64,000 nucleotides of DNA from Trichobilharzia szidati (Eukaryota; Platyhelminthes; Trematoda; Strigeidida; Schistosomatidae), in assembly GCA_944472155.2 (NCBI GenBank), contig OX235271.1, forward strand, positions 123,075,329 to 123,139,328, in the 5' to 3' direction. Positions 46,985 to 57,576 of this stretch are shown here, piece after piece (position 1 is the stretch's first letter; each line of letters opens with the position of its first letter). The notes beneath the pieces are model-generated. The model made no database searches. It worked only from the letters and a program-made list of their open reading frames with translations, and was not told the origin of the DNA. The position numbers were made by a program, and so were the translations under genes.

Positions 46985-47170
46985 TGTGGTTCGAACCTGT
47001 GACTGAAATTCGAGTGCTTAAACCCATGAACCACACCTCCATTAGTTAGAAATGGAGAGGATCTTCACTGGCTCAAGTACTAGACTTTCAGATGACAGGC
47101 TCAGTGTTCGAACCGCACTCCAACGTAGTTTAGTCTAGGCAATTAGGTTCCATCAGGTTGGCACATGAAA
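46985..47170. mobile_element. Decayed tRNA-like SINE fragments
   Basis: Minus-strand TGGTTCATGGG with AGGTTCGAACC at 46985-47035, and plus-strand CTCAAGTACTAGAC with GTGTTCGAACCGC at 47078-47135, look like two A/B-box pairs in opposite directions. Weak evidence. Confidence 0.35.
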
Positions 47171-47444
47171 AGTTTGTTCTTTTTGAGTTTATGCGACATA
47201 TCAGACATATCAAATATTGAACTAGGATATAGTAACTTAATCTAAATGAGCAGAAAAAACAGCAATGATAAGTTGCCAAATAATATGCATGCTTAGTTGT
47301 GAATTACATAGAGTCAAAAATGTGATATAAGCGTAAAAAGAAAGACCTAAAACAAAACAAAAAAACCGAAATATAAAGTAATATCAATTTAAGACGGTGT
47401 AAATCACATATCAACGATATAATATTATGTTGAAAATTGTATAC

Positions 47445-47728
47445 CTATCAGAATTATTACGTTGAATAAGGCTTCCATGTAGTGTCATTCCATTTCCACT
47501 TAATCGAGAAAAACGTCCAGATCCAGTTTTCTTCTCAAAGCGTGCAGAGTTATGTCGTATTATATTGGGTTTCATATTAGGACTAGAAAGTGACTTCGGG
47601 GAAGTAATACACTTTCCACTTGTAGGAGATATTGGGATAATTTTACTTGAAACATTCGAAGTAGGCGTTGACACATTGGTTAAGAATTCTGTAGGTGATG
47701 CTGGAGTATCTGTATTAGCCTTAATGAT
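47445..47728 (-). CDS. 284-nt Ser-rich coding exon
   Basis: Acceptor TCTCCTATTCAG before 47728 and donor GATAG|GTATAC after 47445 on the minus strand. It reads IIKANTDTPASPTEFLTNVS, Ser/Pro-rich sequence with KSLSSPNMKPNIIRHNSARF, and GNGMTLHGSLIQRNNSD. Phase 0 in, phase 2 out, matching its neighbours. It contains several SP sites, suggesting a phosphorylated disordered region. Confidence 0.75.
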
Positions 47729-48224
47729 CTGAATAGGAGAAAAGAAAGCAAAGAGGATGATATTAGGCGCAGTGAACTTTTAATTAACAATAAAATGCAC
47801 TTTGGAAGTAATTACAAAAGCACTGAAGTAGGTGAATTTCACTAGTTACAATGATGAAACCAATAAAGATCATTTTCCAAAGAATAGAACTTGTTTTATC
47901 AACATATCTCAGTGTAGTATGACAATAAGTACATACTCTGAACAGCAAATAAATAGAGATTCACTTAGTGAGGTAAGAACCATAAACAAATACTTAATGG
48001 CTACATGTATTATTTGTTATGTAATTAAGTTATAAACCCTACAAGAACATGTTGTAGGTCATGTGTTTAAAATGCCGAGATACGATAGCATCTAAGACGA
48101 CGGAAATCAGCGTTTCACAATCGAACTAAATCACCATTCGATACTTCTATAACTGACACAATGACATGTTTTTATATTGGGCTACTGATTGTGCTAGTAG
48201 TGTAGCGTTTACTACTGAAACGAT

Positions 48225-48505
48225 TTATTAGCGGTATATAAAGAGATGTTCATCAGCACGAAAATATCAAATAGTGAAGGGATACATTCGACGTCAAAGA
48301 GAGCGAATGAACCAGTATTGCGGAAAAACATGAGAGACACGAAAAGAAGACAAAGAAACACAATACGAAGGAACTGCAGAAGTAGTACAACACGGAAGAT
48401 CTGTGACAAATGATGATTTTGAGATAAGGTATACATAACTTCCCTATATCAAATTCCTAGTAAACATTCCGTTACCAAGTGTCTCTTGTCTTCTCCCGTC
48501 ACAGT
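48225..48505 (+). repeat. Dispersed LTR-like repeat, copy 2
   Basis: Inverted relative of 38572-38832, with GGTATATAAAGAG near 48232 and the end CTTGTCTTCTCCCGTCACA. It lies in an intron. Confidence 0.55.
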
Positions 48506-48737
48506 ACTACCACATGAAATAATGGGATATATAAGAATCAGTATATATACTCTTAATTAACTTATTACAAAGTAGACTGTTCAGCAGTAAAGCTGTAGCC
48601 TAATGATCCTTCAATGGCTAACGATTAAATCAAAAATTCGCAAATATGAGTTCAAGTAATTGATTAGTATCAATTGTTTCCATACAATATGTAGAGCTTT
48701 TTGCTTCATGCACGAATGCGTATTCGGACGTTAAACT

Positions 48738-48850
48738 GACTAACCGACTCAGTTTCGACGTAGAACTCTGTACAGAAGTGCAGCAGTTCAAGTTGCCACA
48801 CTCGAGAAATGACAAAAAAGGAAATTCAAAAGAACTAATATGAGCGGAAA
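48738..48850 (-). pseudogene. RTE element 3' UTR fragment
   Basis: Minus-strand GTGTGGCAACTTGAAC...GTTCTACGTCGAAACTGAG matches the 3' end of the long RTE element at 53882 and its copy at 11790. Only the tail is present. Confidence 0.6.
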
Positions 48851-49438
48851 TGTACAGGTGTTAGTGTGTACTAACAAAATGAGTATAAAAGGATTCAGTG
48901 TTATGTTAAGCAACTTGAAAACTGATACTCTTACAATGTTAGAAATGGGAAATTTCAAATGGTAAGTATTGTTAATCATGCAGAACACACATTGCTCTAC
49001 TTGACTGACTGAAAATGTTTGGGACCCTACTGCAACTAAGTAAGAACAAATAAACAATAATATTAGGAACATCAAATGTAACTGAATGGAAACCAAGGGA
49101 CAATTTGCAAAGCCAGAGTACCATACACTCGTTTATTTGTTATCTGGTTTTCCACTGAAATACATCAGACAGATTGATAAACAAGCTTGCACAGAAATAT
49201 ATCGCCTCAAGTTGTCACCGTTAGTCAAAGAAAAAGAGACAAAGGAAAAACGTTTGAGTATCAAAATTTCAAAACAAAATAAATCCACAATGAAGTATGC
49301 AAACTATATTCCGACAACTACTCATCCAGTTGACTTTCTACTGATAAATGGTGCTAGAAAACCTAAGCAGTAAATAATAATACTAAAGCAAAACTACATA
49401 TGAAGAAATCGATTCTATTGAAGAAGCATACAACAAAC

Positions 49439-49688
49439 CTCAAATTGTTCTCTGTCTTGCTTTCCATCTGAGTCGGAAGTAGATTGAGAATTTGCAGAAA
49501 GACCAGGCGTATTAGCACTGCTTATAGGTATACACTGTTCACTAGGATTAGTGACTGATGTGTCTTTATCGCCAGCAACCCAAGTAGGTTCTTCATCAAC
49601 ATCATTCGATGCCGCTAAATCCCCTTCAGAATCCAGTTTGGACATACTGTTTTGACCAGCTTCTACTTGATGTGGAGTCGGTGTTCCA
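49439..49688 (-). CDS. 250-nt acidic/Ser-rich coding exon
   Basis: Acceptor CAATTTGTTTTTAAG before 49688 and donor TTTGAG|GTTTGT after 49439. The frame reads GTPTPHQVEAGQNSMSKLDS through DSDGKQDREQFE. Phase 2 in, phase 0 out, so it joins in frame both to the 47445 exon downstream and directly to the 60270 exon end upstream (CAT AG|T). The composition is disordered and acidic. Confidence 0.75.
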
Positions 49689-49888
49689 CTTAAAAACAAA
49701 TTGCGCAACAAAAGTGAAAATACTAGTTAGTACTGAGAAAATACACAAAAGAAGTGAAACACATGTAGAGAAAAAAATGGCAGACAGAGGGCTCGAATAA
49801 ACAGTGCTGTAGTATGTGGTAAAATTGAAGGTGGTGTTTTCGAAAGTATAACACTTATCCATTTCATCGATTAATACATGAGTATAAC

Positions 49889-49962
49889 CTATTTCTTTTG
49901 CTTAGTAAACAATGACTAGGACTTTCCTGTAGTAATGGATCTCCTTTCTTTGGACAAGTTAC
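49889..49962 (-). CDS. Candidate 74-nt exon of uncertain use
   Basis: Acceptor CTTCTATTTTCAG and a weaker donor ATAG|GTTATA bound an open frame VTCPKKGDPLLQESP...SKRN, phase 0 in and phase 2 out. The exit phase fits the next exon, but the upstream exon at 60270 exits in phase 2. Joined that way the codon after the junction would be a stop. It is a conditional exon, needs an unseen partner, or is not an exon. Confidence 0.35.
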
Positions 49963-50619
49963 CTGAAAATAGAAGTTGATTTAAGAGGAGAGCTATTCTA
50001 GTCATTATGATGACATTTACCAATACAAGATTCAATGAAACTGCAGAGGTTTGCTTAAATTACAAAAAGTCCAACATACTGAAATTATGTCCAACTTTTT
50101 TTCTGGCATTTTTCTTTTAATTTGACATATTATTTCAGTAAAACAGTATATTACACCACCGTTTTGTAAGCTGATGTTAGTAAGGGATTACTCAGTCATC
50201 CGATACTGTGCTATGAGTCACACTTAATGAGTGACGAGTAACGATACTACTACTCAGTTGCCCAGGCTGAAATAGGTGAAGCAAGATTCGAAAGAGGGAC
50301 CCAATGACCAAAAATCGTATGCTTAAACTAGTGAACTATATCTCAACTGATGGGATTAACAGTATGCATACATAGAAACAAACTTCAGCCTAAAACATAA
50401 TTCGCTATGTTCAGTAATTATTTGCAAACTGAGACCTATCACGCTGACAAGTATAACAACTGTTTGTTCTCTTTATTATTAACAATTAATCATGATCCAA
50501 AAAATTAGAAATTCATAGAAGATAATATCCCTGGAAAGGACTAAAGGACCATATAACTTATTTACATTATTGATATAAGGATAAAACTAGAGTATTGTGG
50601 TAGAGTATAATTCCATTAT

Positions 50620-50755
50620 GGATAAAATATTGTTTTGATAGTCACACAGCGTTATACAGTAATATTTACTGATAACCACGTTTCGAGCATAAATTATTGC
50701 GCATAATCATATCAAGGCAATCACACAACTTTCTTGCTTCATTTATATACATGAG
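50620..50755 (-). repeat. PLE terminal repeat, left inverted copy
   Basis: Related in reverse complement to 53600-53755. On the minus strand it contains TTGATATGATTATGCGCAAT and CTCGAAACGTGG, a hammerhead-like CUGAUGA...CGAAAC arrangement with a broken core. Confidence 0.6.
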
Positions 50756-50989
50756 TAAAAATTGATTAGAAATTTGAATAAAATCAATATAAGATAAATC
50801 ATATGAGTGCTATCAATATAAATACAATAAGATGGGAAATAAGATGTTTTTATAGCCAAAATAAACAACTTGTTAGGATGTTATAATGTGAATTGAATAC
50901 ATTTTAACATTATTCATTATCCTCTGATTTGACTGGTATTTGCATTGAGTCAATTCTATCGCATGTGGTGGGTATAGAGTCGATGAACC

Positions 50990-52960
50990 AAGATTCAGTA
51001 ATCAATCTCCCTCTCTCTCCACCTAACTATATTACTTCTTAGAATTTTAACCCTCTCCCACCCTATTGTGTAGTTGTGTTAATGCATGCAGTGCAATCGC
51101 TGAGCTTTTTTCTAAATTACTTATCTTCTCCGGGTTAACCATTCTTACCTCAGCTAAATTCTTATGCTCCAACAATCTGACTATCCCAGATCTACTAGTT
51201 TGACCTATGTAGTTGACCTCACAGTCATTGCAAGGTATTTTGTAAGTTATATTATTTCGTATAATTGAGTCAACAGAGTCCTTTAACCTACAGAGCTCGT
51301 TCTACGTGAGTGAGTTTGTAGGTTTGAATGCCACCCTAATTCCTGCTTTATTAAGAATCCTACGCGGGTCTCAGATGTCCCCTCCTTATATGGCATAACA
51401 GTAGATGACTTATATTCTCTCTTATTTATGCTATCATTATTAGTTTCACCATTATTTTTATTTCGCTTTTGACCTTTTTTGACATTCCTAATGAATTTTA
51501 CAGGATAGTTATTCAACACCAACGCCTCTTCTATCTATCGAAGCCGCATTCCGGACAACATCTTCAGATTTCATTTCATCGTTCAGGTCTTCTTTAGTAC
51601 TACTGTGGTGAGAGCTGTCTACTAGCCAAGTGGTGGACAGTAATTGAGGTCAATGTTTATGTATCAAATATTAGTCATGTTTTGGTGAGAGATGGTTGCT
51701 GGCCCAATTGGTTGACAGTAATTGAGGTCAAAGGTCAAGGTGGACAGGCGGTTACAGTTAACATATAGATGAACTGACACAGCCACAAGAGATGCAAGGT
51801 TAACTTTGTGTGAGAAACAACCAATCAACGGACTGTATTTTCTACTAACATTGACCTACAATAATGTACATAAAAATCTATAAATACGTGTTGATTTTTC
51901 GTAATAAACGATCTGTTGCCTGGCCCTTGTCTTCTGTTGTTACACTACTAAGTGCTATTGCTTGGTTTGTTAGACACTTAACTAAGCCAGCCTTTACAGA
52001 CAACGGATGAGATGAATTAAAGTCTAAATATCTATTAGAATGCGTTGGCTTTTTATAAACACTAGTGTTCAGCTTACCTTCTTCTGTTTGTTTGATTTTA
52101 CAATTTAACAAAGCTAATTCTTTTTGTTCATTTTCTGATTCAAATGTAAGTTGTATTCCCTTCACTAGTAAGTTTATATGCGTCAAGATGCTAGAGATAT
52201 GTTCTGTTTCTAACACTGTGAGAGTGTCATCCACATATCTCCACCATATTTCTGGAGTAGGATTAAATGTATTTAGAGCAATATTTTCCCAGCTGTCCAT
52301 AAAGATATCTGCTACGATGGGGGATATTGGTGATCCCATCGCTACACCATCTGTTTGTTTATATATTTTGCTCTGGAATTTAAAGACAGTATATGTGAGG
52401 CATAACTGAATTCCTAAAATAATTTTCCCAATGGGCAGCTTTGTTCTATGACTAAGTTCGGGATCAGAAGTTAGTTCCCTTTTAACTGCTTCTAAGGCCA
52501 TATTGACTGGTATGTTAGTGTACAAGCTAGTTGTATCAAAACTGATCATTCTTTCACTATTCTTTAATTGAATGTTATTTAGTTTCTTTTTCATTTTACA
52601 TGAATTGGTTAGCTTAGAGTTTGAACGATTTCTAATGGGACATAGTATAAGAGCTAAGTGTTTTGATAATTCATACATCGGCGTATTTCTGAAATCTACT
52701 GTTGGTCTTATGGGATAACCTGGTTTATGTATTTTTATAGTACCATATATTCTACTAGCGTTATTACTTTTAGGCATTAAATTAAACCATTAAGACTCAC
52801 CCAGTGACAGCTTCATACTACGTATTTAATCCGCTGCAGATTTCTTAATCTTATTCATTACAGTATCTACAGGTTTCTTAATTTCCTCACATGGACCCGT
52901 TTAAATGTGTTCAGTGACTTTCTTTATATAATCAGATTTTTCAAAAGAATGGATACTGAA
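50990..52960 (-). pseudogene. Penelope-like element (family C) split by a solo LTR
   Basis: On the minus strand, 52777-51950 codes NASRIYGTIKIHKPGYPIRP, SFDTTSLYTNIPV, GVAMGSPISPIVADIFM and the catalytic YVDD (WWRYVDDTLTVLE), then KKPTHSNRYLDFNS. The frame is cut by the LTR at 51604-51944. It resumes at 51600 with STKEDLNDEMKSEDVV and reaches the GIY-YIG part near 51290-51050 (KIPCNDCEVNYIGQTSRSG, LLEHKNLAE), with small frameshifts. Removing the LTR and one CTAC restores the frame across the junction. Upstream of 52777 the N-terminal part is frameshifted (SAAD, LSLGES). It is the second most complete PLE of the window. Confidence 0.85.
51604..51944 (+). mobile_element. Solo LTR, copy 4, inserted in a PLE
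   Basis: TGTGGTGAGAG...GTTACA with an exact CTAC duplication (51600-51603, 51945-51948). It contains TATAAATACG and AATAAAC, and an internal partial duplication of its first 60 bases (second GGTGAGAGATGG near 51695). It postdates the PLE it interrupts. Confidence 0.88.
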
Positions 52961-53000
52961 CAAAGAGTACTCTTTTCGATAACTTCATCATCAGACTCTA
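52950..53000 (-). ncRNA. Hammerhead-like motif upstream of PLE family C
   Basis: The minus strand has GAGTCTGATGATGAAG, TTATCGAAAAGAG and the self-complementary AAGAGTACTCTT. CUGAUGA and GAAA are both present in the PLE leader position. Stem II is not well formed, so it may be a minimal or degenerate ribozyme. Confidence 0.4.
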
Positions 53001-53164
53001 CAGTTATATATACATTATAGTGAATGAATGAATTAGTGTTATGAGCAACATTAATGTTGTTTGAATAACATCGAATCAATAATATTGATAGATTACAGCT
53101 CAATAGCATCAACATAAAATAAGCTGAATGTCAGAAAAATTAGGAAAGATAATATTACAAATTC

Positions 53165-53603
53165 ATGAATTTATAGTCTCTACTGAAGGCCAAGGCAGTA
53201 GTAGGGGCTGGACTTGCTTCTTTTGAACACACAGAGCACTGGTTGTTTGAGGCTAATTGCAATAGCCTCTGCTGTTTGATTTTAGCAATTTATTAGGCAT
53301 CCAGTAGATTATAGAGAAGGATTCTTCCACGCTGGCTTTGTGACCGGTTTGCACTACATGGTCCAATATCGAACTGTTAATGGTTTTAACTACACCTTTA
53401 CTTAGCCATAGTGGGAGATGTTCTCGAGCACGAAAAATCAAGTTCCTAGAGCAACGGCCAATATAACTCGCTCCACAAGCGCAGTTGAACTGGTAGATAC
53501 AATTTGAAGTGGCTAGTCTAGGTACTTCATCTTTCAGTCGAGGTAGCACCATTGGTCGTGTAGAGAATAATACGCGCAGTTCGCCAGCATTAGAGCATTA
53601 TAT
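53165..53603 (-). pseudogene. Penelope-like element (family A), 3' fragment
   Basis: The minus strand reads MVLPRLKDEVPRLATSNCIY, QFNCACGASYIGRCSRNLIF and REHLPLWLSKGVVKTI, nearly identical to the GIY-YIG end of the PLE at 13770. After PNKLLK a frameshift leads into RLLQLASNNQCS. It is a 5'-truncated copy. Confidence 0.85.
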
Positions 53604-53755
53604 ACTCATGTATATAAATCAACCAAGAAAGTTGTGTGATTGCCTTAATATGATTATGCGTAATAATTTATGCTCGAAACGTGGTTACCAGTAAATATTA
53701 CTGCATAACACAGTGGTTTTATCAAAATAAAATTTTATCCAAAATGCATATTTAA
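53600..53755 (+). repeat. PLE terminal repeat, right inverted copy
   Basis: Partner of 50620-50755: TTGTGTGATTGCC, TATGATTATGCG, GCTCGAAACGTGG, AGTAAATATTAC. It abuts the family A fragment exactly. Confidence 0.6.
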
Positions 53756-53881
53756 ATTATACCGGTGTAATTGTGTTCTCTGCATTTGACATATTAATAC
53801 ATTTCAATAATATTTAAATGTCTTTATAGACAACTCCTCCAGATGTATTCGCCCAATGAGCTACTAAATTCCTTCATCATC

Positions 53882-56800
53882 GGTCGGTCGGTCGGTTTTC
53901 GACATAGAACTTTGCACATATGTGCGGCAGTTCAAGTCGCCACACTCCATGTAGCACACAAAGGAAGAGAAGAAAGTAGGAGAAATGCATATTAGAGACA
54001 GTAAACAGAGGTGTGAGACAAAGGAATAGTGATAACGAAGAACAAAACAGTTTCATTGGAAATCATAAGTCACAAGGAGTGGATGCATCTGCGCCACTGA
54101 GAACGATTTTGAGCCATGTCACCAATTGTTTCCAACCATTGGTTTTTACCGTCCCGAGGACCCCAACCAGGAAGTCTACACCTTCCTACGTGACTTAGAC
54201 TAACTGTTGTAGATTTCATTGACTGGTGCCATGTTTTCGTTTGACCGCCGCTAGCTCTTTTCCAGCCTGGCCCTATATCAGCTAACATTGCCCGTCGAGG
54301 AAGGCGATGACTAGGCATACGTAGCACATGTCCTAACCATCTCAGTCGATGTAATTTCACAGTCTCGTCTATTGATTTTCCCGCCTTACCTAGCACTCGA
54401 CGCCTAACCTCAATATCACTCACCTTATCATACCACTTCACGCGGGAGATAGAACGCAGACACCTATGATCGAAGACAGCTAATCTTTTCATGTCTTCTG
54501 CTCTCAATGGCCAGGTCTCACAGCCATAAAGGAGGACGGAGCGGACTGTTGAGCATTACACACGCCCTTTGGTCGATAGTCGGATATCGCGTCTACGCCA
54601 GAGACGGCGTAAACTGGCATATGCGAAACCAGCCCTCTGTATTCGTCGGAGATCAACCCGTTGGGGCTGATGGTACTTCCCAAGTAAGTGAAGCGGTCAA
54701 CGTGCTCTACCACTTCACTTCCTATTTCCAATCTAGGGGTCGGTGTAGTCCAATCCTGCAGCATCATCCTACATTTTACAGGGGCGAATCGCATGCCAAA
54801 CATACGAAGATTGTTGCTCAAGGTGTTCAGTAGACTGCATTTTGTCAGCGTCCTCGCCTAGAAGGACTATATCGTCCGCATATTCTAAGTCGACGAGATT
54901 ATTCCCTGGTAGCAAGTCGATCCCTGGGTCTCTGAAGTGAGTTAGGGTTAAGTCCATTAGTACGTCTATGATGAAGTTGAATAGAAATGGAGATAATGGG
55001 CATCCTTGACGGACAACACTAGTCGTCACCACTTCAGATGACAACTCGCCGTAAGCCCTCACCTGGCTGCATGAGTACGAGTAGAGTGCCTTAATCAGTG
55101 CAATGTATTTTCTCGGCATTCCCTTTACAGCCAAGCATCGCCAGAGAACCTCTCGGTCGATAGAATCGAATGCCGCCTTTAGGTCAAGAAATATAATGAT
55201 TGTCGGACGCCGGTAAGAATGCCTATGTTCTAGAATCTGTCGAAGGGTGAAGATATGATCAATACACCCTCTTCCTGGCCTAAAACCTGCCTGGTTTTCT
55301 CGTGTTTGTGTCTCCCGAGCACCACTTAGTCTACGCAGTATTATTGAGCCTAGGATTTTAGATACTATATTAGTCAAGCTAATCCCTCTGTGATTATCAC
55401 AAGAAGACTTGTCTCCCTTCTTGTATATCGGGATGATCAGTGACTTACACCAACCCGATGGGACTTCCTCTGATTCCCAGACGCTACCTAGAACCTCAGT
55501 TAATGCAGACAGTAAACTGTCTCCACCGTACTTAAATACCTCTGGAGTCATTCCATCAGGTCCCGCTGCTTTGCCTTGTTTCAGATTAGTGACAGCTTTA
55601 GTAACCTCAGTTAAGGACGGAGGACCTGTGTCTATATCCCATTCAGGGAGGTGTTGGGTGTTCGGCAGGTTAAGTGTGGCTGTAGGCCAATTAAACTGCT
55701 CCTCATAGTGTTCTTTCCAGCGCTCCAGTCGTCTATCCTGGGAGCTAATTATGGTGCCATTTTTCTCCGAGATTGTTTCGCTTATCATTTGCCTTTTGCC
55801 ACCTGTTTCCCTGATAAGCCTGAATAGTTGTCTGGTGTTGCCAATCGCCGATGCATTTTCCATCTCTTTCGCTTTTGTTGCCCACCACTGTTCACGGTCC
55901 TTGCGAAGACTTTTTGTTAGTCTTCGTTTAAGTACCTTTCGCTCCTCATCATAATCGGAGCTCGCTGGAATCAGTCTTCTTGCGTCAATCAGTTCGGATG
56001 AGGTGGTAGAGATCCAATGGCTTTTATTAACTTTAGGTTTTAGCTTATTGACAGCTTTCACGGCTGTGTCCACAGCTAACTGTATGTTGTGCCAGGCTAC
56101 CTCAGGGGAAGTCCTGCTGTCGACCTCAGAAACTAGTTTCGCTATTTCTTCCTTAAATAAGGACTCAGTGTCACGATCTAGTTGGGGACGTAACTGTTTC
56201 GCTGCCGTCAATTTCTTATGTCCATTTAGTCGTAAGCATAAACGTGCGCGAACCAGAGCGTGATCAGAGTCTACGCACGTGTTCCAGAAGGAGCGACAGT
56301 CTTCTACTGACCCTCGCCAACGATACCCTATGGCTATGTGGTCTATCTGAGACCAGCGTTGATTTGGTGATGGAGGTCGCCAGGTTACACAATGTCTTTC
56401 TTTGTGCCTAAAGTTAGTGCTGACTAGGAACAGATGATTATCTGAGCAAAACTGAAGACGATCACCGTTGTCGGTTCGTCGGCAGGGAACTCCATACGTA
56501 CCACCTACATACTTCTCAGTCTGGCACAACTTCCCTACTTGGGCATTGAAGTCGCCTGCTAAAACAACTATGTCTGAACGTTTTGCTTTTTGCAGCAAAT
56601 TAGACAGTTTCCGGTAGAAGTCATCTTTTAATTCATCCGAACTGCAATCTGTTGGGGCGTAAGCGGAGACTACGAAAAGGCAACAACGGATAGAGCCGTC
56701 TTTCCTTCTTTTAACGGACCTGTTCAGACGGACCGCGCACATACGACTATCTACTGGGATCCAGTCATGGAGTGATTTTTCCGCCCTAACACTCAGTGCT

Positions 56801-57520
56801 ATCCCTACACCTGTGAGTCCTCGTGAGCTAGCTGAGGGGTCTCCCGACACCTTTAAAGTGAATTTTGCAGATTCACCTTGTTGACCGGGTGAGGTCAAGT
56901 GAATGACCACACTCGGGTCTTGTATGCGTGTCTCCGAAACACAACATATATCCATGGCTCTAGATTCCAGGGTTCTTGCTAGTGATGCCTGTTGTCCGGT
57001 TGGGTAGAGGGTCCTGACGTTAAAAGCTCCTATATGAAGTTGGCGACGTGGCTTTAAAAGGCTATCTGGGTTGTTTCTATGGCTCTCATCGTTGTTTGTG
57101 GTCGCAGAGTGAAGTGAAGATGACTCACTAGCCTGAAGAATAGTGCTAGCTGTAGCAGAGAAGCAAGATGAGGAAGGTGATGTGAGTAAGGGAGAGTGAT
57201 GCTCAGGTAGGCTTCGTGGGCTTTTGGAAGTGTGTGAGTAGTTGTTAATTCCCGGCTGCCCACACCGTGCAAGTTGGTTGAGTCTTCGGGTACCTGAAAT
57301 AGAGAAAAGGTTAGTGTTGCGTGACCGCAGAGCCCAGGGGACAACTGCTTGAGGCCGGTCACACGCGGCCTGTTTTTGTTTGTTCTTTTTCATTTGGTGT
57401 GTCTCAGTAGCATATTTATCACTTCTGCCCTGTGACACGGCAGCAGGAAGCGCGGTCGTTGTTAATCCGAGCTCCGACCGATCCAGCATGATATTTTGTG
57501 AATTTGATTGAATCATAGTG
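53882..57520 (-). mobile_element. Long RTE-clade non-LTR retrotransposon
   Basis: Minus-strand element of about 3.6 kb with an AP-type endonuclease and RT. The 3' end is the simple repeat (GACC)n at 53882-53895, a usual RTE ending. The C-terminal region (54070-54830) is shifted out of frame twice relative to the main ORF. No target-site duplication was identified. Confidence 0.85.
54769..57516 (-). CDS. RTE endonuclease-reverse transcriptase (frameshifted C terminus)
   Basis: A 915-codon frame. The N-terminal 150 residues are low-complexity. The endonuclease follows: GAFNVRTLYPTGQQ, CVSETRIQD, YAPTDCSSDE, VVLAGDFNAQVG, TWRPPSPNQRWSQIDHIAI and SDHALVRA, with the catalytic Glu (SETR), Asp/Asn (GDFNAQ) and SDH. 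RT comes next: KAAGPDGMTPEVFK, IIPIYKKGDKSSCDNHRGIS, QAGFRPGRGCIDHIF, FLDLKAAFDSIDR, GCPLSPFLFNFIIDV and the catalytic YADD. About nine codons after YADD a small deletion shifts the frame to an early stop at 54769. The expected continuation (NNLRMFGMRFAP, FTYLGSTISPNG, LRAEDMKRLAVFDH, LRWLGHVLRM) lies in other frames at 54821-54070. The catalytic blocks look intact, but the tail is broken. Confidence 0.88.
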   Translation of the reverse strand: MIQSNSQNIMLDRSELGLTTTALPAAVSQGRSDKYATETHQMKKNKQKQAACDRPQAVVPWALRSRNTNLFSISGTRRLNQLARCGQPGINNYSHTSKSPRSLPEHHSPLLTSPSSSCFSATASTILQASESSSLHSATTNNDESHRNNPDSLLKPRRQLHIGAFNVRTLYPTGQQASLARTLESRAMDICCVSETRIQDPSVVIHLTSPGQQGESAKFTLKVSGDPSASSRGLTGVGIALSVRAEKSLHDWIPVDSRMCAVRLNRSVKRRKDGSIRCCLFVVSAYAPTDCSSDELKDDFYRKLSNLLQKAKRSDIVVLAGDFNAQVGKLCQTEKYVGGTYGVPCRRTDNGDRLQFCSDNHLFLVSTNFRHKERHCVTWRPPSPNQRWSQIDHIAIGYRWRGSVEDCRSFWNTCVDSDHALVRARLCLRLNGHKKLTAAKQLRPQLDRDTESLFKEEIAKLVSEVDSRTSPEVAWHNIQLAVDTAVKAVNKLKPKVNKSHWISTTSSELIDARRLIPASSDYDEERKVLKRRLTKSLRKDREQWWATKAKEMENASAIGNTRQLFRLIRETGGKRQMISETISEKNGTIISSQDRRLERWKEHYEEQFNWPTATLNLPNTQHLPEWDIDTGPPSLTEVTKAVTNLKQGKAAGPDGMTPEVFKYGGDSLLSALTEVLGSVWESEEVPSGWCKSLIIPIYKKGDKSSCDNHRGISLTNIVSKILGSIILRRLSGARETQTRENQAGFRPGRGCIDHIFTLRQILEHRHSYRRPTIIIFLDLKAAFDSIDREVLWRCLAVKGMPRKYIALIKALYSYSCSQVRAYGELSSEVVTTSVVRQGCPLSPFLFNFIIDVLMDLTLTHFRDPGIDLLPGNNLVDLEYADDIVLLGEDADKMQSTEHLEQQSSYVWHAIRPCKM

Positions 57521-57576
57521 TTGAATTGGGTAGCTGCTTTTTGTCTAACCGCTATCCAAACAACCTTTCTGACCTC

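Noticed and set aside
57054..57362. Separate gene of 102 codons
   Set aside because: It is a shadow frame over the N-terminal part of the RTE ORF.
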